Positions 1 to 10,505 of a stretch of 64,000 nt of DNA are shown piece by piece. The notes beneath the pieces were generated by a model. That model searched no databases and was not told where the DNA came from. It worked only from the letters and a program-made list of their open reading frames with translations. This DNA is from Dactylonectria macrodidyma (Eukaryota > Ascomycota > Sordariomycetes > Hypocreales > Nectriaceae): contig JAGMUV010000019.1 in assembly GCA_020744425.1 (NCBI GenBank), positions 1,302,001-1,366,000 of the forward strand. The letters are read 5' to 3'. Made by a program: the position numbers and the translations under genes. Numbering within the stretch: the stretch's first letter is position 1; each line of letters begins with the position of its first letter.

Positions 1-489
1 TGAGCTAGGATAACGGCTCCTGTCGTTTCATCAAATCCGCTTGGTTGGTCCATGGCTGAGTGGGGAATATTCAAGTCGTAGGGCTGATACCAAGTGACGA
101 ATGTTCCTGGATCTGAAATAGTAGTTATTGTTTTGGTGTTAGGCCGTCTTCAAGTAGAAGTTGAGAGAGGGCTACACGTGACACAAATTTTCCCACAATG
201 ACTCTTATTCGCATCGTTCTGTCGTTAGTCTCGTTTTAGTTCAGCGTGGCAGTACTCGAATAATTGAGTAACATCTTTGTATTTCGGTTATCGTACATCT
301 TCGTCGTTTTACCATGTCCATCCCGTAAAAATGCGGAGAAAAAGATGGAGGAGCGGACCCTGTATAATAAGCTAACCCCCTCTTTGTTTTACAGCTGTCT
401 TGCCTTACGCTCTGTTCTTCGCTTTATTACATCCACCACTTTGACAGCCTCCCCGCCTCATCATAGCTCCTGGTCGCCTATAGCTGAAA
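1..489. other. Intergenic / KES1 3' flank
   Basis: No coding signal that I can support. The only long frame, at 264-617 on the plus strand, runs antisense into the 3' end of the oxysterol-binding protein gene and has no recognisable content. The stretch probably holds the 3' UTR of that minus-strand gene. Confidence 0.5.
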
Positions 490-1797
490 CTACCAACCCA
501 GAAGCTCCTTCTCTATCTTCGTCACGTCATCGCTGCTCAGGCTCGTGGCAGTTTGTTTCTCAGCCTTGGTCTTGTCAAATCGCCAGAGACCGCCGGTCTT
601 GTCAGCATCGCCGTTGAGGGGCACGCCAACTGCCTTGCCGAGCTGCTCAAGAACATCGTCGGTGCCCTCAACAGCGGTGAAGTACTGGCGCTCCCACGAG
701 CGGTCCTCAGAACGCTCTTTGTTGCGCATCTCGCGCTGGGCTTGCTCAATCTTGGTCTTCTCGACCGAGGTAACGTCCATGTCTCCATCCTGGATGGCCT
801 TAGCGACACGGGCCCAAGCGCGGCGGGACTCGAGAGGGTGTTGCTTCTCGACGGGGGCAACCTGAAGCTCGGTCTGGGGGGTGGCGACGGCATCATAGGT
901 GGCGACGAGGGTAGATTTGGAGTTTGACTTGGCGGGGCCCTCGAAGATCTCAAAGGCCTTGTTCCACTGGCCAGTGACGTTGTAGAGCACCTCTTTATCC
1001 TTGCCGGTGGGAGTGACGGTGCCGATGACGCTGTTTTTCTTGCCAGAGAGCCAGCCCTTGCCGCTGTAGTCAATCTTTGCAGTGTATCCGCTGGAGGAGG
1101 CGATGTAGCTAGTGCCGTCAAGCTCGACAAATGGAGCTCCAAAAATGAGACCCTCAATGTGGAGGGAGGGGAGGGTGATCAGGTATGATTCGATTTCGCC
1201 AGTCGAGAGGGGTACACGGAGGACGGCGTGGCCAATCTGCTTGACGATGATGGTGCTCTTGAAAGTGGCTTTCTGGGCATTGTAACCCTCGAGCTCGACG
1301 CCGGTCTTGTCGTTGCGGACGCAGTATGCAGTGGCAGGTGGGTGGTGGCTGACCTGCTCGGAAACGAGGGTGGTGGTGCCAGCCTCATCGGACCAAGTGC
1401 CCAGGAAGAGCTCGCCCAGGAAGGGGTTCAGGGGCTTCTTCTCGTTGCCGTACTGCTCGCTGCGGCTAGCATACTGGTGCTTGAGGGTGGACAAGAACCA
1501 CTTCAGAACCAGCATGGTGCGCTTCGCCGCGTCGGCTTCGGCAGCGGGGGCGGTCAGGACTGGAGGATGGGTGGCCCAGTAGGCGGAGAACTCGGTGAGG
1601 GACTGCGACGAGAGGATGAAAGGGGGCGCGGTGAGGGACGAAAGGTCGCCATTGAAGGAGGCGATGGACTAAGAGAGACGGGTTAGGCCTGGGTAGCCCT
1701 CACGGGGACGATGTCTCGTCGAAAGGAGAGGGCATCAAACTTTGAGAAAGGTGGTCCAGCTGCTGCTGTTGGCGACGGACGTGGATGACGACGACAT
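490..1797 (-). CDS. KES1: Oxysterol-binding protein, Kes1/Osh4 type (sterol/PI4P transfer)
   Basis: Two exons: 1741-1797 and 490-1668, with a phase-0 intron of 72 nt ending CTTAG. The product is about 411 aa, close to the length of yeast Kes1/Osh4 (434 aa). The OSBP signature EQVSHHPP lies near residue 110, preceded by KPLNPFLGE and followed by a conserved lipid-binding core. There is no PH domain, no ankyrin repeats and no FFAT motif, so this is the short, soluble class. In that family the beta-barrel exchanges ergosterol and PI4P between ER and Golgi membranes. The start MSSSSTSVANSS was chosen because exon 1 joins in frame to SIASFNGDLSS, which matches the family N-terminus with its lid helix. 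The C-terminal half is charged and helical (K/E-rich), as is typical. The symbol follows yeast; other Osh paralogues are possible. Confidence 0.93.
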
Positions 1798-3267
1798 GGT
1801 GGATGGATGAGTGACGCGATGCGATGCGATGGACGAGAGCAAGGCGAAAGAGGAAGGGGAGGAGCAAGAGTTGAAGAGAGCAAAAGAGGAACGAGGGAAA
1901 TAGGAACGTCGGGGTGCTTGTATGTGAGATCTAAGGTGCGAGGGAGGTGTGTGGTGTAACTTGTAGCGTGCGCTGCGATTTGATCTGCGTCGAGGGGGGC
2001 CCGATTGCGGGGTTGGAAAAAGCGCTGGCAGGGAAGTCTGCGGTTTGTCTGAGACCTGAGACCCGAGACAGCTGGACGTCGAGAGCAGGCGGGGCAGTTG
2101 AATGCAGATGACGATTTGGCAATTTATTGCATACGTGACAAGAAGGACTAACAAGACGAGAAAGACAAAACACTTGAGGTCTGGGAATAATAGGTACCTA
2201 GGGTAAACAAATGGTTTAGGTAGACGATGATAATTTACGGGTAGGCTGGGCAGTTGCTGTCGTCGTCGTCGTGAATCGCCTCCTCCCTGGCAACCACAAG
2301 AAATTACGTCAGTCCTCGTTATAAGGTGTGGAAGTACGGGTACGGATACGGTTGGGGATGGGCCCTTCATAGTGGATTGAGATTGGGTGGAAAATGCTGC
2401 CGCCTCAACGAAGCAATTAAACACTTTCCCACCCACCCACACACAGCAGCATCTGGCCTAGCATCGAATGGGGGTACCTAGGAAGCCAGGGATTCTGCTT
2501 CGCACATTCACATCCACCACGTCACTTTTCTGTCTGTGCATCGAAGCCTGGACGATTGATTTGCGCGGCACTGCCACAAGAGCAAAATCGCATTTCGCTC
2601 ACCATGGCCCTAACATGTGCCTTTTGCTTGTGTTTGCCTGAGATACTAAATTCTCGTCACAAGAAACCAGTCAACATGCGACCAAATGCGACTTCCTTGC
2701 GCCGGCCCGTCTAGCCACCCAGCACGCGACAGGCTACCGGGATTGGGAGAGGCTCTTGTAATTACTGGCTGGCCCTTTTTCAGTGGGGAACTGGCGCGTG
2801 CTTTGCCGGGTCCTAGAAAGAAGCCTGTACTTCGGAGGCATGGGACTGATCACTGGTGTTAGCCAAAGATTGCCATCAGATTGTGTGATGGGATTCCTGG
2901 CTTTATTATGTAGTTTCCACCCCCGATCGTAGATGAGGAAGAGTGTTATTGTACGTATTCAAATACCCTGGGCAGTTCTGTCGACGCCATTCTTTGATGA
3001 ATAACGAAGTCTTGGACCCCTATGCTTCAACCCTGCCGATGAGCATGCACATCAAGACAAGGTCAAGACAAGGGTCGTCGTAGGGTCAACATATCACCAT
3101 GCAGATCGGTGTCAATGATGCTTTATCTCTGCTCATATTTTGGTATCTCTTGTAGGCAATAGGATTACGCACTAGAATACAGTACAGTACTACACAGTTC
3201 GTTTCGTCATTCAGTCATCGAGTCCTCCCGGAATATCACGTCCATCCATCCATAGTCAATCCATCCA
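1798..3267. other. Intergenic, KES1 promoter side and ankyrin gene 3' side
   Basis: No coding sequence recognised. The frames crossing 1735-2442 are upstream extensions of KES1 exon 1 with low-complexity Ser/Pro/Arg content and look like 5' UTR. Near the ankyrin gene end (about 3240-3270) there is a short CCAT-type tetranucleotide run. Confidence 0.5.
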
Positions 3268-5633
3268 TCAGTTGTACTTCCACTTTTCAATCAGCTCTGC
3301 CACCTTATTCAAGTCCCGCTGCAGCGCGATGCCCGCTGGCGTGCCTTGCCGATATACTCCTCCACCGTCCCTTTCCTCCCACGCATCGTACACGGCGCTC
3401 GCGTGGAATTGTCGTGCGCCCTTCTCGAGGAGATGCCGTACGCTTGCGACGTGCCCGCGCAGTGCCGCATAGTGAAGGGCCGTCGCTCCCTGCTCGTTGC
3501 GGTGGTTGACGTCAAGCCCTTGCTGGATCAGATATTTGAGCGTCGCTTGGTTCGCCGACGCTTCGAAGAGTACCGTGTCACCATGCGTCGTCAAGGCGTG
3601 TGCGTTGGCTCCGAGTCGTAAAAGCAGTTGCACCGTCGATAGATGCCCGTGAGAGGCCGCCACGGCGAGCGGCGTGCGGCCCGGAAATATGGTGCTCTCC
3701 ATAGATGCGCCGCAGGACACGAGCCGAATCAAGATGTCATCCCGTCCGTGTTGTGCGGCCACATGGATAGGCGTCGTCTGAGGCTCCGGCACCTGGTACT
3801 CGTCGTCGCTCATGCTGTCCCGGCTGACTGTCAACGACGGCATGCGCGTGCCCATGTTGAGCAGCGCGTTGACCAGCTTCAAGTCGCCGGCCTTGACAGC
3901 GTGAGACAGCACGCTCATGCCGTCCGGTCCGATACGCTCCGTGTCGGCGCCGAGCTTGATCAACCGCCGAGCGCTGTCGCCGTTTGCTAGCTTTGCAGCG
4001 ACCAAAAGCGGCGTCTCGCATGCCTTGTCAAGCGGGTCGACCGGAGCGCCGGAAGAGGCGAGAAGCTGAATGATGTGCGGGTTGTCCTTGTGGGCAGCCA
4101 TGTGCATCGCCGAGTACCCGGACTGACTCGGGCACGCCGATGGATCCGCGCCGTGGGCCAGAAGATAGCGGATCGTCTCGTCGTGGCCCGTCGACGCAGC
4201 TGCGAGGAGAGGCGTGTTGCCGTTGCGACTCTGCAAGTTGGGATTCGCGCCGCTGTCGATGAGCATCGCTGTGATGGCGGTACATCCGGTACTGATGGCC
4301 ATGGTCAACGGCGTGTGCTCACGCAGCACTCTGTCCACATTAGCCCCTCGAGTTATCAGCAGCTGGGCGAATTCGTGGTTTCGCATCGAGATGGCCAAAT
4401 GGAGCGCTGTCCTGCCGTCTGGTTGCCGCACTTCCAAGTCTGCGCCGGCCTGAATGAGCTTCGTCGCTAGATTCCACCGGCCTTGTAGGATTGCAATGTG
4501 TAGAGGTGTTTGTCCCTTGTCGTCGTCGACAAGATTGAGGTCAGCCCCAGCGTTGATGAGAACCATCATCGTCTCATCGTCGAGAACATCGGATGCGGCA
4601 GAGTGATGGAGCGCACAGCGGCCGTCGTTGTCGATGGCATTGAGCTTCGCCCCCAGATGCAGCGCAAGAGTCGCAAACTGCTCCGAGAAACCGCACTTGA
4701 TTCCTCGCATAAGGGCCGTCTCCCCATCTATAGTCGGTTCGTCGACGTCTGCCCCTGCGACGGCGAGAAAGGCGGCGATCAGCAAGTGCTTCTGATTAAA
4801 CGCCCGGTGCAGTGGTGATAGCTCCGATCCCGGTAATAGAATATTTGGGTCGGCTCTATCCATTAGAATCTTGAAAACTGCCTCCTCGTCGGTCCTTTCG
4901 ATGGCCTGATGTAGCTGTTGTGCCACCTCTGGCGTCCGCTTGTAGACTACGTCTGACGGCGAAACGAGCGTATCGAGGAGCACCTGGATCTCAGCAGAGT
5001 CGCTCACTCTGGGCAGAACACGACTCCGCTGGTTTGGTGTCGTGAAGCGTCTGCCCAGCTCCCTCAAGGCCTCATCCACGTCTGCGTCAGGCTCAATGAC
5101 TCGACGCCTGTTGCTGACATCGTCTCCAAAGCTGTATCCGGACCTGTGTCATTGAATTAGGTATACGATCTGGAACCAGTGCTGCGCTTCGGCACTCACC
5201 TTGTAGCAGTGTTGAGGAGCGTGTGTAAGGATGCCTGATGTGTTCGCATTTTCCCCAAGGAAGTCTTCAAGGCTGCTTCGTTCCAAACGATAATAAGGTG
5301 GGGTTCGGCGAGGTCGATGCCACTATCTCGGTCCTGGGCCTTGATGCGCTTGACGGCTCCTCTCAGCTCGTGGATGTCCCTTGAAACGGAGTAGATGTAC
5401 TCGTTGTTGGATGCCCGGACGCTCTCGACATCATCGCCAGCTGCTTGACTGAGGTCGTTGACCCTGCCAAGAGCATCCGTGATGGCGCGGCATTCCCGAG
5501 AGAGAGCAGCCAGGGTGACGGGCCCTGTATTGAGCGAGTTGGCGATGCTGGTGCAGTCTTCGGCGACTTGACGGCCCGTCTCGATCAGATCCTCCAAGGT
5601 TTCTTCCGCGATTCGACTCTGAAGGGGATCCAT
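3268..5633 (-). CDS. Ankyrin-repeat protein with SesA/Fungal-N-like helical N-terminus
   Basis: Two exons: 5200-5633 and 3268-5143, with a 56-nt intron GTGAGT..ACACAG in phase 2. The product is about 769 aa. Residues 1-145 are helical and start MDPLQSR, with a segment VTLAALSRECRAITDALGRV that resembles the N-terminal domain of many fungal STAND/NLR-like proteins. From about residue 215 to 730 there are at least 13 ankyrin repeats, seen as recurrent TPLHxA, GADxN and GRTALHLA motifs. I see no NACHT or NB-ARC P-loop between the two parts. An in-frame upstream ATG at 5699 would add 22 residues. The role is unknown. By family, such proteins act in signalling, non-self recognition or scaffolding. 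The ankyrin assignment is seen; the N-terminal domain assignment is inference. Confidence 0.85.
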
Positions 5634-7431
5634 GCCGGATAGGAGAAAATGTGAAGGCCAAGTGAAGTGGTACTGATGTTTGGTTGTGGCAGAGCCCAAA
5701 GTTTGCGCGCGCGCGAGAGTGTATGTATGTAAGCGCAGAGTGGCAGCACTCCTACATCCTGCGACTCCAGCCCAGACTGCGCTGAAGGATGGGAGATTTA
5801 GCAGACAAGGGCCACGATCTGTCTCTGAAAAGACTCGTCACAAACTCGAGCAGAATCGAGGAGGCTGTTGGAGAAATCTGGAGGAATTTTAGCACGCTGG
5901 GCTGACCAAGGAATACTTCGTACATCATGAGCATTAGCGTGGTAGAGAGAGGAGAGGATGCTAGGCCGCCCAACTTAGCGCTGCTAGCGCCAGGGCAGCC
6001 ACATCAACCGTCGCCCAACCAATTTGTTCATCCCAGATCAGCAGCTATTTCAGCATTTAGAACGGCCTGGAATCGGCAACCGTGCGGCGTATCTTGGCAA
6101 CTTTTGGGGTACGCAAATATGTGCCCTACTTTGCCTGCACTATAGCCTATCTGTCATGTACTATGCACGTAGTACGTTCTTGTGCTAAGATCCAACTACC
6201 GTGCAATACTCAGTCCTCCTCCTCACGATTCCCGGGAGTACGGCGCCTTCTTACTATGTAGATGGACCAGTGATGATGCCCCTTTAGGGTCTGGTATTTG
6301 CCCCTTGGTGGCGTTTGCACCTGTAAATGAGGCCATCTATGGGCCGTTTTGAAGTTTTTCGTATTTGCCGTCTAATGCGGGCTGGACATGTGTTTTTATA
6401 TGGTTATCTATCTATCACAGTCTCGACTTTCGAGGCCCCGACTTTGAAGCCTCGACTTTGCATCAAACCCAAGACGGCAGATTCCCCGAATTAGGGTCTG
6501 ATCACCTCCCTGAAAGCCGATCCTGCCCCCCCTGGACACACCTTGGTGAGGTGCATTGTGGCCGCCTCTGTGCCTCCGAGCCTGCAAGCACTCCCCTGTT
6601 GGAGGTGTCCAGAGGCGCCATGGGCACGGTGCAAGATTGCGCCCGACTGCTTTCTTCGGTAGGTGGCATCTGGGTTTTGCAACATCTGCTGGTGAAACTG
6701 GAATAGATAGACATTGGTTTCACCAAGGAGATGGCTAGAGAGGCGTCGATCTCATCCATTTTCGAAAATTATTCCATGCATTATCTCGCAGATTGTGCGA
6801 CGCGTGATGGTGAGTCCGCAGTGACAATTGATGGCTTGACCATGCTGCGTAGTGCCGCTCTCTTGCATGCCTGCTAGGTTGGATATGGTTGCTGCTTTGA
6901 GGGAAAACGCCTGCGCTGCTCAGCTACTGTCGGTGCTACTGTAGGTACTCCTGCTAACACCGCATGGCGCTGAACCGGATGACCAGGATCAATGCCGCGG
7001 AACCATCCACGGCCCATGGATGGTGGGAGGACAAGGGGTTTTAGAGGGAACTGGTGAACTTGTTAAAGTGGTCAAGGGCTAAAGGCTTCGGAAGGCGGAG
7101 CCATATTTTACCCGGATCCAGGTGAGCGGAGCCTAACCTTGGCCTAGTCGGGTCGGATCCCCGGGAGCTGGCCTTACGGTTGCGTCACTGACTCACTGTG
7201 AAGCTTGTCGTGCATCTGCAAAGAACAAATCGAACGATTCACTCCGTCTGCCACCTTGCCCGCCTAAGCCGTGTTGTTTCGTTTCACTTCGATGCACTAG
7301 CTGATAGCGCCCGATTTATACTCCTTAAGGCTTCCCACCAACAACTCTTCATCCTGGCTGGAATACTCTGGAAGGGCTCGGCAGAGCACCCCCAAGGTCC
7401 GACTCCCACTCCCCAGCTGTCAAAGGATACC
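5634..7431. other. Intergenic, divergent ankyrin / MIX23 promoters
   Basis: About 1.8 kb without recognisable genes. Short frames at 6365-6759 overlap on both strands and lack any family signal. A small imperfect repeat built on CGACTTTG lies at about 6421-6465. GCGC dinucleotide repeats (5704-5714) sit just upstream of the ankyrin gene. Confidence 0.5.
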
Positions 7432-8016
7432 ATGGCACAACCCTCCACCCAGTCGATCCTGTCCCCGCAGTTCTGTTTCTCTTCTGGTACTGTTCGAGGT
7501 AAGTATTCATATGTGTTAAAAACGTAGCGCCACGCATGCACAGTCTCCATTGACCCAGCGTTAGACTTCTTGCGACTTTCAAGAGCGTCGATCGACGACT
7601 CCATCTCCCAACACCTCAATGCGCTGGTAACCCCGTCCCGATCCGGATTCGATCCCTCTTCTACCTCACAACGCTTTGCGAGACCAACTTCAAGGAAAAT
7701 AGACGGCCAGGCATGCTCAGACTTCAAGAACAAAGTCTTGCTTCAATCATGGCAAGCGAGAACCGAAGTCTTGGACTACTGTGCCTTAGTTGCTGCGAGC
7801 CCCGACCCAGACGATCCTGACCGAACACTGAGGGAGTTGGAAAATCAAAAGGACCGCGAAAGGGTGGTTGACGAGCGTCTAGACCCATACTCTGGCAGAT
7901 TCTTCCCCCGCGAAGCACGAACCGAAGCGCTAGCATCACTTATTCGACAGGAGAGGGGAATCGAGAGCATTGTACGACAACGAACCTTGGCAGTGATAAA
8001 GGAACGATGTGAGTGA
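7432..8016 (+). CDS. MIX23: MIX23 / caffeine-induced death protein 2 (Cid2) family
   Basis: Two exons: 7432-7498 and 7565-8016, with a 66-nt intron GTAAGT..GTTAG in phase 1. The product is about 172 aa. The junction reads VRDFLRLSRASIDDSI, and the downstream features are LNALVTP, a Cys/Phe helix near ACSDF, DYCALV, and the terminal block IVRQRTLAVIKERC. This matches the small helical Cid2/Mix23 family, whose yeast member is a mitochondrial intermembrane-space protein linked to import stress. Cysteines at QFC, ACS, DYC and ERC are seen; their disulfide pairing is not inferred. The stop follows the last Cys by one codon, and the sequence TGTGAGTGA there contains a GTGAGT donor-like string, so a further small exon cannot be excluded. 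Confidence 0.8.
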
Positions 8017-8597
8017 AGTCGGTGTAGAAAGGTCTTTAGAATTCTCCGTCAATTCTGAAGCCAAAAATAAGAGAGTCATTCAATTGAACTCAGCATTGTA
8101 AGATGGTTCTGTGGAGTATGCAAATATTGGACAGCTAGCATTGGCGGGGATATTCTTTACAACGACGGCGTTACTACAGGACATTAGATGAATCAACCAA
8201 CCCTACTACCGTCTCCAGACCTCTGCTTTTCAGCTCTGATCGTCATACAACTGTGTGCGTGACACTGAGTAGTCACTCCATGCAGACAGAGACCTCAACT
8301 AGAACCTCTATCAGTCACGAAGCATCTTAGGAAAGTGAAACCCACGTCCTCCCTCCTTTTATTTGATGGGGGCTCATTAGTCACGACTTCCTTAAGGCCT
8401 ACTTGCCTCGAGTTCCATAGTAGATACTTTCAACTTAAGTATCGAAGGTCCTACGTCTGTTCTTCCATTCCCAACTCTCCCTAGCCAACCGTCGCTTTCG
8501 CCTCCAAAGCCAGCTAGGAATCTCTTTCATTGATCGTCCCAGCACACCCGAAACATCGCCTTCTTCATCATTGATATTTGTCTCCACTCTGCAAAAC
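8017..8597. other. Intergenic with open frame leading into next gene
   Basis: No complete gene. From about 8439 to 8597 one plus-strand frame stays open and reads into the ATG at 8598 with protein-like composition (ANRRFRLQSQLG, then FIDRPSTPETSPSSS). It may be coding sequence of the next gene behind an unrecognised upstream exon, or 5' UTR. Confidence 0.4.
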
Positions 8598-10023
8598 ATG
8601 ACGGAAAACATGGCAACTCCCAACAACCAGAGACCTCCCAAGCTCAGATCTCGACTAGCCAGTCTGCCTCTGTCCAGCTAGCGGCTGCTGAGGCCTCGTC
8701 GCCAGGTCAATCTCTTTCATGACTCCAAAGATGACCAGGGCATCCGCTCTACTTCTCTCGAGCACCCACATCTCGGCAAGCAAGCAACTCCGGGTACTAC
8801 GTCCCGTCTAAGTTGGTTTCCATCTGCCCGGAAACGCCGGGCCGCTTCTTTGTCTGCGCGGCTGCACAAACAAGCCAATAGCCCTGACTTTGTCGAGTCT
8901 AATTCAGAAGCATCTAATCCATGGTCACAAGAAACAAGCAAGTCTTAGTTCCAATGCTAAACCGCTTACTTCGCGCCTGCTAACATGATTGCATCCAGCG
9001 CAAAACCCCGTGGTAGCCCGTCGCCGCAAGAGTCTGGGTGATGTCTTTCATAGCGTCAAGTCAGTGAAATGGGCCCGTGATGAAGGCCTAGGTTTAGATC
9101 CGCCAAATTCTCCGGTCGAACCTACTCTATCCGACACAGAAGCCCCAGATGATATGGATGATGCAGAATCGCATCCACCCATCCTAGCCTCAGAGCGTCC
9201 GCCTCAGATCGAGGCTCTGAGCGAGCTTAAGCAAGGGGATTTGCAGAGATCTTCCACTTTTCGATCCTTTCTAGAAAAGGCCGTCACTGACATCAACGTC
9301 AAGTATGGTGTGACTCGATCTTTATCAACATCCAGAAACGGTGGACGCCTGTCGTCCTGGTCTAAGACTCATCCAATTAATACTGAAATGGGACCAAAAC
9401 AGGCCATGAGCAGGCCTCGCATAGTTGTTGACCCTTCGCCAATAGTACCCACGGCATTTGTTACTGATTCTACGGTTTCTTTTTGTCAGCCCTGTGGCTC
9501 TAGAGGCTGTTGTCGCAGCAAGGGCCAGACAGGTATTCCCGTCCACCAAGTCGAAAAAGCCCTGGAACAGCCGGTCCATCTCAGGAATCGCATTCACAAG
9601 CCTCGCCCGATTAAGGACTTAGAGAGGGATGGAGGCAGTGGGTCCCTCACCGACAGCTCGCTGTCTCTCGCGCGCATTGCAGAGGACAACCAGTCAATCA
9701 CCAAATGCGGATGGCTGGATGATATATCCATGGAGACTTCTAACATCCCCTGCCCTGAGCATTACGGTGCAGATGGCTCTGAAAGCGTCCTATACTGCCG
9801 GGAAAAGTACCCAGTCACTCCTGGAATACTCCCCATGTCAGACTCTTGCTCCATCGATACTTTGAGTCTCCCCTCCAGGGCTGTATCCGCCTCCACGGCG
9901 TGCCAGACGCAGGACGATGCCTTGAAACATCTTGGGGCTTGGATTGATGAGTCCAAAATGCAAAGCAGACGTACAACCCTGTTCGTCCCGAGACCGTTAA
10001 TCATCGAAGCCGATACTATCTAA
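8598..10023 (+). CDS. Uncharacterised Ser-rich protein; upstream frames do not join cleanly
   Basis: The well-supported part is the last exon, about 8999-10023 (342 codons), preceded by a branch-like TGCTAAC and a CAG acceptor. It is rich in Ser, Pro and charged residues and contains RRRKSLGDVFHSVKSVKW; I recognise no domain. Upstream, the frame from ATG 8598 gives RPPKLRSRLASLPLSS and then a TAG at 8680. The same frame then resumes with protein-like sequence (NLFHDSKDD, SRLSWFPSARKRRAASLSARL) to a stop at 8948. A splice from about 8661 to 8727 could bypass the TAG. However, the phase of the 8.9-kb donor candidates (2) does not match the acceptor (needs 1). The locus is therefore either a broken gene, carries a sequence error, or uses an exon I cannot see. 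The disordered composition suggests a regulatory or scaffold protein. Confidence 0.5.
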
Positions 10024-10505
10024 GAGGTGTCCGCCCGTCCCTTTGCAGAAGAATCTAGAACGCCGCACCAAAATACCGGCCTCGCTTTTGTATCTCTTGT
10101 GGCACCGGTCTTTGAATGGTGTTGCTCGGGGTATAATCGCCAAGATGCTTGGTTGAGGGGCATTTTTCATGAAGGGGTTATTGATTATTAGAAACCGGTT
10201 GCGTTGTTCCCGGTGAAGAGGACTGTGCCCGAGCTGTCGCCCAGGAAAATACACCTAACCCATAGAACATACAAAAATGACAGAAAACCGAGGAGATATT
10301 GTTTTAATATTGTTACAGTCGCGGTCTCGTGAATGATCCGTCTAATCATATGCCACCTTTTGAAATCCAACAGCCCTAAACTCCACGTCTAATCGTCAGC
10401 CAAGCTTTTGTTCTTCATATATTACAAGTTGCTGGATCTAAAAACCGACACCGCAAGTGTTCCCCTGCGTCAAGAGATCAATTAAAAGCATCATATAGCC
10501 ACTAA
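10024..10505. other. Intergenic between convergent genes
   Basis: Tail-to-tail spacer between the unknown Ser-rich gene and the PPR gene. Minus-strand frames here are short and carry no family signal. It presumably holds both 3' UTRs. Confidence 0.5.
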
